Notes under the pieces: generated by a model | What the model was told of the DNA's origin: nothing | The model's database searches: none | What the model saw: the letters and a program-made list of their open reading frames with translations, nothing else | Source: Companilactobacillus zhachilii | GTDB lineage: Bacteria; Bacillota; Bacilli; Lactobacillales; Lactobacillaceae | Direction: 5' to 3' | DNA length: 64,000 nucleotides | Assembly (NCBI RefSeq): GCF_003606365.2 | Contig: NZ_CP031933.2 | Span: 1,426,001 to 1,490,000, forward strand | Position numbers and translations under genes: made by a program | Shown here: piece after piece, positions 54,411 to 63,288 of the stretch | Layout of the letters: every line of letters starts with the position of its first letter | Numbering within the stretch: the first letter of the stretch is position 1

Positions 54411-55370
54411 TTATCTTGAAGACTTAAGACGGTCAATATATCCCGCCTTATCTAAGAAATTATCCCATTCATTTAAGAATTCTTGAATACGTGGAATCTT
54501 TTCCTTATCCTCTCGATATACAAATGATAAATCACTTGATATGGCTGGTTCAAGTGGTGTTTGATAAAGTTTAAACATTGATTGATGTGCAATGCAAAAA
54601 CTTAGCGGTAAAACCGTATAAACGTCGTCTGATTCCTGTGCAAATTTTAAGAGTTGGTATGGTGAAGAAAATCTTGCCACAACGTCAGGTGAATCAATTA
54701 AAGCATCCCTGAAACGTTCTCTAATCAGTTCTGAGAAATAGTAAGTCTTTAAGTAAGTTGCCCAGGGCTTACTAATAGCATCCTTATAACCAACTGACTT
54801 CTTCTTACTAATTTTCTCATTATTATGAATCAACATAATATTATCGCTGATAATCTTTTTAGATTTGTATATTTTCCAACTCTTAATATTTTTATCAGGC
54901 AAGTACATAATAGCTAAATCAATTTGATTATTTTGAATATTATCCCAGAGTTCCTTACGAGTTAAGAGATTTAGATCGATTACCACGTTAGGATTAATCC
55001 GATTATATTCAACAATAAAATCTTCGAGCACAATTGATTCCGCCGTTGACAACAAACCAATACTAATTGTACCGCTCTTTTCTGACGATTCTTGTTGAAT
55101 CCGATCAGTCACATTGTTAATTAAGTCAAACATCTGGTGTGTGGCCTTAAGCAATGATGTTCCAGCGTCAGTTAAATAGATTTTTTTGCTGACACTATAA
55201 AACAGTGGTGCTCCGACAACACGTTCAATTTTCTTAATTTGTTGCGTTAATGCAGGTTGCGTAATTCCTAATAATTGAGCCGTCTTTGTATAGCTCATAT
55301 TTTTAGTTAACTCATCAAAATAATTTAAAGCTTTGGAGCTAAAGACCCTTCGTGATTTTTCGTCCAACAA
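54411..55370 (-). CDS. LysR-family transcriptional regulator
   Basis: A 319 aa regulator. The N-terminal winged HTH reads NMSYTKTAQLLGITQPALTQ (positions about 24-43), which carries the family pattern of aligned Ala, Gln and Ser/Thr residues. The effector domain of the periplasmic-binding type starts near residue 95 (GTISIGLLSTAESIVLEDFI). The start is TTG at 55370, with AGGAGG 9 bp upstream. It lies 31 bp upstream of ppaC on the same strand. The target is unknown; control of ppaC would be unusual. Confidence 0.88.
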   Translation of the reverse strand: MLDEKSRRVFSSKALNYFDELTKNMSYTKTAQLLGITQPALTQQIKKIERVVGAPLFYSVSKKIYLTDAGTSLLKATHQMFDLINNVTDRIQQESSEKSGTISIGLLSTAESIVLEDFIVEYNRINPNVVIDLNLLTRKELWDNIQNNQIDLAIMYLPDKNIKSWKIYKSKKIISDNIMLIHNNEKISKKKSVGYKDAISKPWATYLKTYYFSELIRERFRDALIDSPDVVARFSSPYQLLKFAQESDDVYTVLPLSFCIAHQSMFKLYQTPLEPAISSDLSFVYREDKEKIPRIQEFLNEWDNFLDKAGYIDRLKSSR

Positions 55371-55464
55371 TAAAAGAATCCTCCTAAATATTTATGAAAG
55401 TAAAAAATAATGTATTCAATAAGTTAATAATACTATATAAAGATAAACAATGGTGTTTATATCA

Positions 55465-57906
55465 TTATTTTTCTGGAATTTCTTTCACAAATCTGACTGG
55501 ATTACCATCAGTCTCTGGATCCATCACGAATGAACCATTTGAATAACGATCTGTACTTTGATGACTTGCTCGATCAATCTCAATTTCTTTATTTGTATCC
55601 GTAACAATTGTAATATCCATATTATTTGCAATATTTGTAACTAAAGCGATGCGGTGTGGTTGACGTTTTAACTCACGCAAAGTCAAAACCCCACGACGGG
55701 CTCGGCTAGTTACAGGTATTTCTGATAGTTTCATTTGCTTGTAAGAACCACGTTGAGTCAAGACGACTATCTTGTCATTTTCATCAGTCGCAATAAAGTA
55801 GCCTGCTAATTCATCATCATCTTTAAGACTGACAAACTTAACACCCATGGCCTTACCACTAACAACTGGTACTTCAGTAATTGGAAAAGCTGAAGCATAA
55901 GAATGTTTGGTAAAGACGTAAACCAAGCTCTTGGCATCAGCCGGAACATAATAAACGTCCATTACACGTGCGGTGGCAGTTTTGAGCTTACAATACTTCG
56001 AAGCACGAGATTTATAAGTTCTTCCCGGTAAGAGGTCACTAAATGCCACTTGTTTAATATAGTTCTCAGTAGTTGCGGCTAAGAAATTACCGGTCTCTTT
56101 TAAGTCTTTGAAAACAAAAGCCTTCAAAATGGATTCGTCAGCATCCAAACCAATCTCTTGTGACAGATGCGAACCCATGTCTTTCCAGCGACTATCGTCA
56201 ATTTCAAAAATTTGACGATAAATTAGATTTCCTTTATCGGTGAAGATAAAGGCATGATCTAAAGTATTAACATTTTGGTCAATGATTGGATAATCTTCAT
56301 TCTTAAGACCATTGTCATCCCCAGTAGAGGCTTGATAAGAACGCAAACTACTACGTTTAACATAACCATCATGGCTGACAAGCAAACGAACTTCTTCACT
56401 GGCAACCATTACACTCGTATCGACTTCAATTTCTTCAACCTTAGCTTCAATCTTGGTACGACGATTATCAGCATAGTTTTTACGAACCTCGAGTAATTCC
56501 TTCTTGATAACATTCATCAAGGTTGGGTGATCATCAATAATCTTATTCAAGCTTGTAATTTGAGTCTTTAAAGCTTTATCTTCTTTTTCTAATTCCGTTA
56601 CATCGGTATTAGTCAAACGATAAAGTTGCAAGGAAACAATAGCCTCAGCTTGTTCTTCAGTAAATTTATATTCTTTAACCAAATTATTTTTGGCATCAGA
56701 TTTATTTTTACTACCACGGATTGTTGCAATAACCTTATCTAAGATTGACAAAGCTTTGATTAAACCTTCAACGATATGAAGACGTTTCTTTGCCTTAGCC
56801 AGATCAAATTGACTACGACGTAGGACGACGTCTTGTTGATGTTTAATATATTCCTGCAGTATTTGAACCAAACCGACCTGTTGAGGACGCATGTCAGCAA
56901 TGGCGACCATGTTAAAGTTGTATGAAATTTGTAAATCGGTGTTTTTAAACATATAGTTTAAAATTCCGTTAGCGTCAACATCACGTTTCAACTCAATCAC
57001 AATCGACAAGCCTTGACGGTCACTTTCATCACGAACTTCAGCAATACCATCAACTTTCTTCAAGACCCGAATTTCATCCATCTTCTTAACTAACTGAGCC
57101 TTATTAACTTCATAAGGGATTTCAGTAATTACGATTTGGGATTTATGACCACGGATCTCTTGAATCGAAGTCTTTGATCTCAAGTAGACTTTACCGCGCC
57201 CAGTTCGATACGCATCTCTAATACCGTCTTTACCCTGCAAAATTCCACCAGTTGGGAAATCAGGACCTTTAACAATTTTCATCAAATCATCTAAGGTGAT
57301 ATCAGGATTATCAATCATCTTGATTGTGGCATCGATCACTTCACCTAAATTATGTGGTGGAATCTCTGTCGCATAACCAGCTGAAATACCAGTGGCACCA
57401 TTAACTAATAAATTAGGGAATCGAGCTGGTAAAACTTTTGGTTCTTTTTCAGTATCATCAAAGTTCCATTCTTCATCAACTGTGTCCTTATTGATGTCTC
57501 GAAGCATTTCACTAGAAATTTTACTTAAACGAGCTTCTGTATAACGCATCGCAGCTGGTGGATCACCATCCATCGAACCGTTGTTACCGTGCATCTCAAT
57601 TAGCGGATTACGTAGCTTCCAATCTTGAGATAGACGAACCATCGCTTCGTAAATAGATGAATCACCATGGGGATGAAAATTACCCATAACGTTACCAACA
57701 CCCTTAGCAGACTTACGAAATCCTTTGTCATAAGTGTTGCCATCCAAATACATTGAATACAAGATTCTTCGTTGAACTGGTTTCAAGCCATCACGAATAT
57801 CTGGCAAAGCTCTTTCTTGAATAATTGATTTTGAATATCTCGCAAATCGATCTCCCATGATTTTTTCGAGCGAGATATCTTGAATTTTAGGAGAATTTTC
57901 AGTCAC
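55465..57906 (-). CDS. parC: DNA topoisomerase IV subunit A
   Basis: An 813 aa type II topoisomerase breakage-reunion subunit. The catalytic Tyr122 lies in AAMRYTEARLS. The quinolone-resistance region reads HPHGDSSIYE with Ser83 and Glu87 at the sensitive positions, so no obvious fluoroquinolone mutation. Six beta-pinwheel repeats fill the C-terminal part. The start is GTG with AGGTGAT upstream, 10 bp after the parE stop. Confidence 0.96.
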   Translation of the reverse strand: MTENSPKIQDISLEKIMGDRFARYSKSIIQERALPDIRDGLKPVQRRILYSMYLDGNTYDKGFRKSAKGVGNVMGNFHPHGDSSIYEAMVRLSQDWKLRNPLIEMHGNNGSMDGDPPAAMRYTEARLSKISSEMLRDINKDTVDEEWNFDDTEKEPKVLPARFPNLLVNGATGISAGYATEIPPHNLGEVIDATIKMIDNPDITLDDLMKIVKGPDFPTGGILQGKDGIRDAYRTGRGKVYLRSKTSIQEIRGHKSQIVITEIPYEVNKAQLVKKMDEIRVLKKVDGIAEVRDESDRQGLSIVIELKRDVDANGILNYMFKNTDLQISYNFNMVAIADMRPQQVGLVQILQEYIKHQQDVVLRRSQFDLAKAKKRLHIVEGLIKALSILDKVIATIRGSKNKSDAKNNLVKEYKFTEEQAEAIVSLQLYRLTNTDVTELEKEDKALKTQITSLNKIIDDHPTLMNVIKKELLEVRKNYADNRRTKIEAKVEEIEVDTSVMVASEEVRLLVSHDGYVKRSSLRSYQASTGDDNGLKNEDYPIIDQNVNTLDHAFIFTDKGNLIYRQIFEIDDSRWKDMGSHLSQEIGLDADESILKAFVFKDLKETGNFLAATTENYIKQVAFSDLLPGRTYKSRASKYCKLKTATARVMDVYYVPADAKSLVYVFTKHSYASAFPITEVPVVSGKAMGVKFVSLKDDDELAGYFIATDENDKIVVLTQRGSYKQMKLSEIPVTSRARRGVLTLRELKRQPHRIALVTNIANNMDITIVTDTNKEIEIDRASHQSTDRYSNGSFVMDPETDGNPVRFVKEIPEK

Positions 57907-57916
57907 TATTTATCAC

Positions 57917-59920
57917 CTATTCCTTATTCAATAAATCGTCAACGATTTTACTATCGATGGGATCAGTTTCGTCATCAACCTTTTCCAAAATATTGTCGCC
58001 TTCTTCAGTACCGTTGAAGCGAACATTACTTTCGATCCAGTCACGACGAGGTTTTACTTTATCGCCCATCAGAGTAGTTACTCGGCGTTCAGCCAATGCT
58101 GCGTCGTCGATATTTACTCTGATCAAAATACGATTTTCAGGATCCATAGTTGTCTTCCATAATTGGTCGGCATTCATTTCACCAAGACCCTTGAATCGTT
58201 GCAAGTCATAGCCTTTACCCATCTTTTTAATACTTTCTTTTAATTCATCCGGTGTCCAAGCATATTCAATCTTTGTCTTAGCACCTTTACCCTTTTGGAG
58301 TTTATAAAGTGGTGATAAGGCAATATAGACATGGCCTGATTCAACAAGTGGACGCATGTAACGATAGAAGAATGTTAACAAGAGAATCTGAATATGAGAA
58401 CCGTCATCATCAGCATCGGTCATAATAATAACCTTGTCATAATTACGATCTTCAAGTTTGAAGTCAGCCCCAACACCAGCACCGATCGTATAAATCATAG
58501 TGTTGATTTCTTCATTTTTGTAAATATCTTCTAACTTAGCTTTTTGTGTATTTAAGACTTTACCACGCAAAGGTAAGATAGCTTGGAACTTACGGTCACG
58601 TCCTTGTTTAGCAGAACCACCGGCAGAATCACCCTCGACTAAGAATAATTCATTCTTCTTAGAATTCTTTGATTGTGCTGGGGTCAACTTACCAGACAAA
58701 AGTCCATCGGTCTTTTTGTTCTTTTTACCACTACGAGTACTCTCACGAGCCTTTCTAGCAGCATCACGAGCTTCACGAGCCTTCAATGCCTTTTTAACTA
58801 GCATTTGAGCTTGTTCACCATTTTCTAGCAAGTAAAAACTCATTTTCTCATAAACTAATTGATCGACAGCTGAACGAGCTTGCGGTGTACCTAGTTTACC
58901 CTTTGTTTGACCTTCGAATTGAAGAATCTCTTCAGGAATCCGAACCGAAATAATTGCTGACAGACCTTCACGAACATCACTACCCTCTAAGTTTTTGCTA
59001 TTTTCTTTTAGCAAACCAACCTTACGGGCATAATCATTGAACGCTTTAGTCAAACCAGACTTCATTCCGGCTTCATGTGTCCCGCCATCAGCAGTCCGAA
59101 CATTATTAACGAAGGAGATCACATTCTCAGAGTAACCATCGTTATATTGACCAGAAAATTCAATCTCAATGCCTGAATTTTCACCTTCAACATAAAAAAT
59201 GCCACCCAATGTATCTTTATCTTCGTTTAAATATTTAACGAATGATTGGATTCCATCTTCATAATGAAAAATGTCTTGTTTTTCTTCTTCGCCACGTTTA
59301 TCAGTGATCGTAAATTTAACACCCTTCAACAGAAAGGCTGATTCACGTAATCGTTCAGCTAAGGTATCGTAATTGAATTTGGTTGTTTGGAAAATAGTTG
59401 CATCAGGTTTGAAACTAATTGTTGTTCCACTACCCTCTTTAGTCGTTCCCGTTTTCTTCAAAGTTCCAACGGGATGACCACCATTCTCAAAACGTTCTTC
59501 ATAAACTTTGCCATCACGAACAACACGAACTGTCATCCATTCTGACAGAGCATTCACAACTGATGAACCGACACCGTGAAGACCACCAGACGTTTTGTAA
59601 TTACTTTCTGAGAACTTACCACCAGCATGAAGCACTGTCAGAATAACTTCAATTGTTGGCTTACCAGAAGCATGCATCCCTGTTGGCATCCCACGACCAT
59701 GGTCAACTACAGTAATACTGCTATCTTTGTTGATTGTGACATTGATTTCTTTACCAAATCCTGATAAAGCTTCATCGACGGCGTTATCAACGATTTCATA
59801 GACGAGGTGATGTAATCCACGGGAATCTGTGGAACCAATGTACATACCAGGTCTTTTTCGTACAGCTTCTAATCCTTCAAGGATTTGAATTGACGAATCA
59901 TCATAAGATGATTTTGGCAT
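57917..59920 (-). CDS. parE: DNA topoisomerase IV subunit B
   Basis: A 667 aa ATPase subunit. The GHKL ATP site has EIVDNAVDEALSGFG and GGLHGVGSSVVNALS; the TOPRIM domain has LVEGDSAGGSAKQGRDR and DADDDGSHI. It forms the parE-parC operon on the minus strand and with ParC decatenates daughter chromosomes. Distinguished from GyrB by its operon and by divergence from plsY, the common Firmicute arrangement. Confidence 0.96.
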   Translation of the reverse strand: MPKSSYDDSSIQILEGLEAVRKRPGMYIGSTDSRGLHHLVYEIVDNAVDEALSGFGKEINVTINKDSSITVVDHGRGMPTGMHASGKPTIEVILTVLHAGGKFSESNYKTSGGLHGVGSSVVNALSEWMTVRVVRDGKVYEERFENGGHPVGTLKKTGTTKEGSGTTISFKPDATIFQTTKFNYDTLAERLRESAFLLKGVKFTITDKRGEEEKQDIFHYEDGIQSFVKYLNEDKDTLGGIFYVEGENSGIEIEFSGQYNDGYSENVISFVNNVRTADGGTHEAGMKSGLTKAFNDYARKVGLLKENSKNLEGSDVREGLSAIISVRIPEEILQFEGQTKGKLGTPQARSAVDQLVYEKMSFYLLENGEQAQMLVKKALKAREARDAARKARESTRSGKKNKKTDGLLSGKLTPAQSKNSKKNELFLVEGDSAGGSAKQGRDRKFQAILPLRGKVLNTQKAKLEDIYKNEEINTMIYTIGAGVGADFKLEDRNYDKVIIMTDADDDGSHIQILLLTFFYRYMRPLVESGHVYIALSPLYKLQKGKGAKTKIEYAWTPDELKESIKKMGKGYDLQRFKGLGEMNADQLWKTTMDPENRILIRVNIDDAALAERRVTTLMGDKVKPRRDWIESNVRFNGTEEGDNILEKVDDETDPIDSKIVDDLLNKE

Positions 59921-60128
59921 TTATATCATTCCTTTTCATTTACTACAAATCTGATATTCTAGTATTATAACACTATTTACGCTACACGAATATACGTTCG
60001 CATTCAAGAGAAATCTTTTATTTTTAGGTAAAATAGTAGATAATGTCTAGGTTGGTATTTATAATTCTCGTAAAAACACCATAGAGTTACAATATACCAA
60101 AAAATAAAGCCGAGAGAGTGATTTTTTA

Positions 60129-60752
60129 ATGAAACTTCTCATTTGTGTAATTTTAGCCTACTTAGTTGGCTCATTCCCTACCGCCTATATCGTTGGTAAA
60201 GTCTTCTTCAACAAGAACATTTTCGAATACGGTAGTGGAAATGTTGGAACTACTAATGCTTACCGCGTTTTAGGGAAAGTGGCCGGAACAGTTGTCCTAG
60301 TGATTGATATTCTGAAAGGTACTTTGGGAGCTTTGATGCCTGTCTTCTTTGGATTAGATCACCATTTAGTCCTTTTCGTCGGAATTTGTGCCGTCATTGG
60401 CCACTGCTACTCAATTTTCTTGAAATTTCGAGGTGGAAAAGCTGTTGCTACCAGTGCTGGTATTCTACTAGCTTATAATCCATTATTATTCGTAATTTGT
60501 TTCATCGTGTTAGCTTCCATCGTTTATGTCACAAGTATGGTCAGTGTTGCTAGTTTAACAACTATTTTGTTCTTCACCATTGCAACATTATTCTTACACG
60601 ACTGGATTTTAACGACCGTCGCTGCCATTGTTACTGTCATTATTTATTATCGTCATATTCCAAATATCAAGCGACTGTTAAAAGGTCAAGAAAACCTTGT
60701 TCCGATTGGATTGCGGTATAAAAAGCAACAACGTGAAAAAGCTGATAAGTAA
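60129..60752 (+). CDS. plsY: Acyl-phosphate:glycerol-3-phosphate acyltransferase
   Basis: A 207 aa integral membrane enzyme making 1-acyl-glycerol-3-phosphate, the first committed phospholipid step. Five membrane helices and the three conserved loops are seen: YLVGSFPTAYIVGK, EYGSGNVGTTNAYRVLGK and GHCYSIFLKFRGGKAVATSAG. GAGAGAG lies upstream of the ATG. Divergent from parE. Confidence 0.95.
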   Translation: MKLLICVILAYLVGSFPTAYIVGKVFFNKNIFEYGSGNVGTTNAYRVLGKVAGTVVLVIDILKGTLGALMPVFFGLDHHLVLFVGICAVIGHCYSIFLKFRGGKAVATSAGILLAYNPLLFVICFIVLASIVYVTSMVSVASLTTILFFTIATLFLHDWILTTVAAIVTVIIYYRHIPNIKRLLKGQENLVPIGLRYKKQQREKADK

Positions 60753-60769
60753 CATTTTCAAGTATCAAA

Positions 60770-60804
60770 TAAAAAGGCAATCCAATTTAGGATTTGCCTT
60801 TTTT
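60770..60804 (+). terminator. Terminator after plsY
   Basis: AAAAAGGCAA and TCC pair with GGA and TTGCCTTTTT around a 6-nt loop with a T-rich tail. Confidence 0.85.
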
Positions 60805-60822
60805 ATTTTGTTTAATACTTTC

Positions 60823-61185
60823 TAGGGTCTGTCTTCAAATTAGTCTGATAAGAATCTATTCTGATACGGATAAATATTTTAAGAACATGGTTGTTCCAGA
60901 ATTCCATTCAAGATGGTAAAAAATATTTGAGGTATCAAGCCATTCTTGAGTTAACAAGGAACTAGTCGGAAGATTCGGACAGTGGTCACTGGCAGTGAAA
61001 GTGGTGTTAGGACGACCGATTTTGTCGTTCTTACAGCGCCGGGCGCGTTTAAGACTTGCCGAACTTGCAAGGCTTAAACCGAGGTCCGAGGCCCTGGCTC
61101 GGACCGTTCCGCACCGCCAGTGACCACTGTCCGAATCTGGAGACGGAATATATTCATAATATAAATAATTTGAAGACACATCCTA
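60823..61185 (+). repeat. Structured intergenic repeat, copy 6, with different MITE ends
   Basis: Core 60965-61146, the most diverged and GC-richest copy. The closing stem (a 27-nt run starting AGATTCGGACAGTGG) pairs with only one G.U position. The first hairpin is longer (AGGACGAC/GTCGTTCT). The third is GGTCCGAG/CTCGGACC. The whole lies between 20-bp terminal inverted repeats, TAGGGTCTGTCTTCAAATTA (60823-60842) and its 18/20 complement at 61166-61185, unrelated to the ends of copies 1, 2 and 5. TA stands at both outer ends, compatible with TA target duplication. Confidence 0.8.
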
Positions 61186-61334
61186 ACTCAAAAAAATTTA
61201 GACGATTTGTCACCGAAGAAATCCTTAACTAAATTTAATTAAAATTAATCAAAGATTTTAACTAGAAAAGTCCCATCGACCTCTGTTACTGATAGAATGA
61301 TAATAAAGTGTTATCTATCCGGGGAGGGTCAATT

Positions 61335-62039
61335 ATGGACCACAACAATAATTTGCCTACAAGAGCAGCATACCGCCGCTCTTTGAAACATCAGAAAAAG
61401 CATTTTTATAAGCGATGGTGGTTTTGGACACTGATCGTTATCATTGTCTTAGCTGGCGGTGGCGTTGCTGGCATGAAGATGACTGCGACAGGTCCCTTTG
61501 CTAAAACTAGTCATGTTTCTAAGCCAAAAAAGACTACCAAAAAGAAAAAGGTCGTCAACAAAGATGGGGTTACTTTTGCCCAATATAGTGGCATTTATCT
61601 CAATGAAACTAGCGGTACACCAATTGCTACAGTACAACGTCTGCTAGGTAAACCTTCAACCACTTCCACCTCAAACGCTAATAATACTAAAACAGAAATC
61701 AATACATGGAATAATGTTGATAATGGTGAACTTGGTTCTAATTTGAAAGTTACTTTCGCAAATGGACATGCAATCAGTAAAGCTATTAGTGGCATGAAAG
61801 TTGCTCGATCAGAAAAATTGGGCTTGGATGCATATAGTTCCGTCCAAAATGGTATGGAAGAAAGCACTATTTTAAATAACGTTGGTAAGCCTAACGGATA
61901 TAGTGAATCATTTAACTCTGACAAGACATCTAAGAGCTTTACGTACTCTTCTGGTGTCTCTGGCAGTACTGGAGCTAATTTCGTGGTTAACTTCACAAAT
62001 GGTACTGTCAGTGGCAAAAGTCAGACAGGGATGAAATAA
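61335..62039 (+). CDS. Membrane-anchored DUF3862-like (BLIP-fold) protein
   Basis: A 234 aa protein: a basic cytoplasmic N-terminus (RAAYRRSLKHQKKHFYKR), one membrane helix (about residues 27-47), a Lys-rich linker (KPKKTTKKKKVV), then two extracytoplasmic repeats of about 75 residues each with the pattern of the SmpA/BLIP-like fold: TPIATVQRLLGKPSTTS then NLKVTFANGHAIS, and EESTILNNVGKPNGYSES then NFVVNFTNGTVSG. The function in Lactobacillales is unknown. GGGGAGGG precedes the ATG at 61335. Confidence 0.75.
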   Translation: MDHNNNLPTRAAYRRSLKHQKKHFYKRWWFWTLIVIIVLAGGGVAGMKMTATGPFAKTSHVSKPKKTTKKKKVVNKDGVTFAQYSGIYLNETSGTPIATVQRLLGKPSTTSTSNANNTKTEINTWNNVDNGELGSNLKVTFANGHAISKAISGMKVARSEKLGLDAYSSVQNGMEESTILNNVGKPNGYSESFNSDKTSKSFTYSSGVSGSTGANFVVNFTNGTVSGKSQTGMK

Positions 62040-62074
62040 TCACGATTTCCAGATAATGTAATAGTATTAATAAT

Positions 62075-62104
62075 GTCGCTCACTTCGGTGAACGGCTTTT
62101 TTTA
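62075..62104 (+). terminator. Terminator after the BLIP-fold gene
   Basis: GTCG and TCAC pair with GTGA and CGGC around a TTCG tetraloop, followed by seven T. Confidence 0.85.
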
Positions 62105-62269
62105 TAAAATTATTTTAAGCACACTCTACCCTCACTACGATTAATTGTTTCATAATAATCAAAAACGTATCTATTCAAACGTTTTCTAAGGGGGTTTGAA
62201 GCTCTTAAATTAGACTTAAATCGACCACCTTTTATAAAATGAAATTAGCATATTTGAGGGGGCTACATC

Positions 62270-63220
62270 ATGGAACAACCATCAGAACCAGAATCACAGA
62301 TTATTGGAATTTTGAATAATATGCAAATAATCTTTGATCGAGAGCGAACATTTCCCAACTTGCTGAGTAAATCGGAGAATGTCCCATTACCAGTTGATTT
62401 CTCACTAAATATCAATGGATTTTTAGCAATTATCGAATATAATGGTGCACAACATTATAAAGCCAGAAACAGTTCTCACGCGGCCCGCGAAGCTTTAAGA
62501 AGACTTAGTGCCAATGGAACTGCTCGTCTCAATTATTGCAATAAAAATAACATTCCCCTATTAATAATCCATTACAAAGATAAAGGAAGGCTGATTAAAA
62601 TCATTTCTGCTTTTATTGACGATGTGAAAGAAACGATTCATGAAACCACAAAATCATATACAGCCCATACAAAGGGTTATTTCAAAAATATTCCCTATGC
62701 CACTTTTGAAGACACACCAACGGGACCAATCAAACCAATTCAAATGCACGAGAATGACGCCTTAGGTTATATTAACTTAAGCAATGACGCCATCGTTTGG
62801 ACTAAGCGAGAACTCGATACACTATTAGCTCGGATTGATTCTTATGAAAGTAAAATTAACGAATATAAAACGGTGACCGCTGATTTAGTTTTAAGTATCA
62901 ATGAATTGCAACGCGAATTGGCCGCAAAAAATCAAGAATTGGACGAACAGTCCAAAGAGATAGCAACTAATGTTATGACTAAATCGGAGCCCAAAATAAA
63001 GTTACAGTTTGTAAAAGACGTCCAGCCTAGCAAAAAACAGAAATTCACTGGTAAATTTAGACAGACAAATTCTCCCAGAGGTCGACTAACTCCAGAGGCT
63101 AAAGAATTTATCAAATCCTTAGCAAGTCAATTTGATACTGTAATTGCAATCCAGGAGCATCTCAAAGAAAATTACCAAGAGAAAGTTTCATTACCAACGC
63201 TTAAAAGATGTCTACTGTAA
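62270..63220 (+). CDS. Nuclease-like / coiled-coil / HTH protein of unknown function
   Basis: A 316 aa protein. Residues 1-110 resemble the PD-(D/E)XK fold of DUF559/DUF2726-type proteins: PVDFSLNINGFLAIIEYNGA then QHY (Asp43, Glu56, His62), and YCNKNNIPLLIIHYKDK. The third acidic/Lys position is not obvious, so the site may be degenerate. Residues about 184-225 form a coiled coil (ELDTLLARIDSYESKINEYK). The basic C-terminus (KFTGKFRQTNSPRGRLTPEA) leads to an HTH-like tail (VIAIQEHLKENYQEKVSLPT). I do not know the family. GAGGGGG precedes the ATG. Confidence 0.6.
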   Translation: MEQPSEPESQIIGILNNMQIIFDRERTFPNLLSKSENVPLPVDFSLNINGFLAIIEYNGAQHYKARNSSHAAREALRRLSANGTARLNYCNKNNIPLLIIHYKDKGRLIKIISAFIDDVKETIHETTKSYTAHTKGYFKNIPYATFEDTPTGPIKPIQMHENDALGYINLSNDAIVWTKRELDTLLARIDSYESKINEYKTVTADLVLSINELQRELAAKNQELDEQSKEIATNVMTKSEPKIKLQFVKDVQPSKKQKFTGKFRQTNSPRGRLTPEAKEFIKSLASQFDTVIAIQEHLKENYQEKVSLPTLKRCLL

Positions 63221-63240
63221 ATTAATATATCTACTTACAA

Positions 63241-63280
63241 AAAAATCTCAACACCTATAAAAGATGTTGAGATTTTTTTT
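63241..63280. terminator. Terminator between the nuclease-like gene and the epimerase gene
   Basis: AAAATCTCAACA pairs with TGTTGAGATTTT across an 11-nt loop, with A- and T-runs on either side, so usable by both convergent genes. Confidence 0.88.
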
Positions 63281-63288
63281 AAATTTGT

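Noticed and set aside
60823..61185. Complete insertion sequence
   Set aside because: It has terminal inverted repeats but only about 360 bp and no transposase frame, so it is at most a non-autonomous element.
62162..62185. AAAACGT / ACGTTTT inverted pair upstream of the nuclease-like gene
   Set aside because: Only 7 bp per arm in AT-rich DNA and no promoter can be placed relative to it, so it is not supported as an operator.
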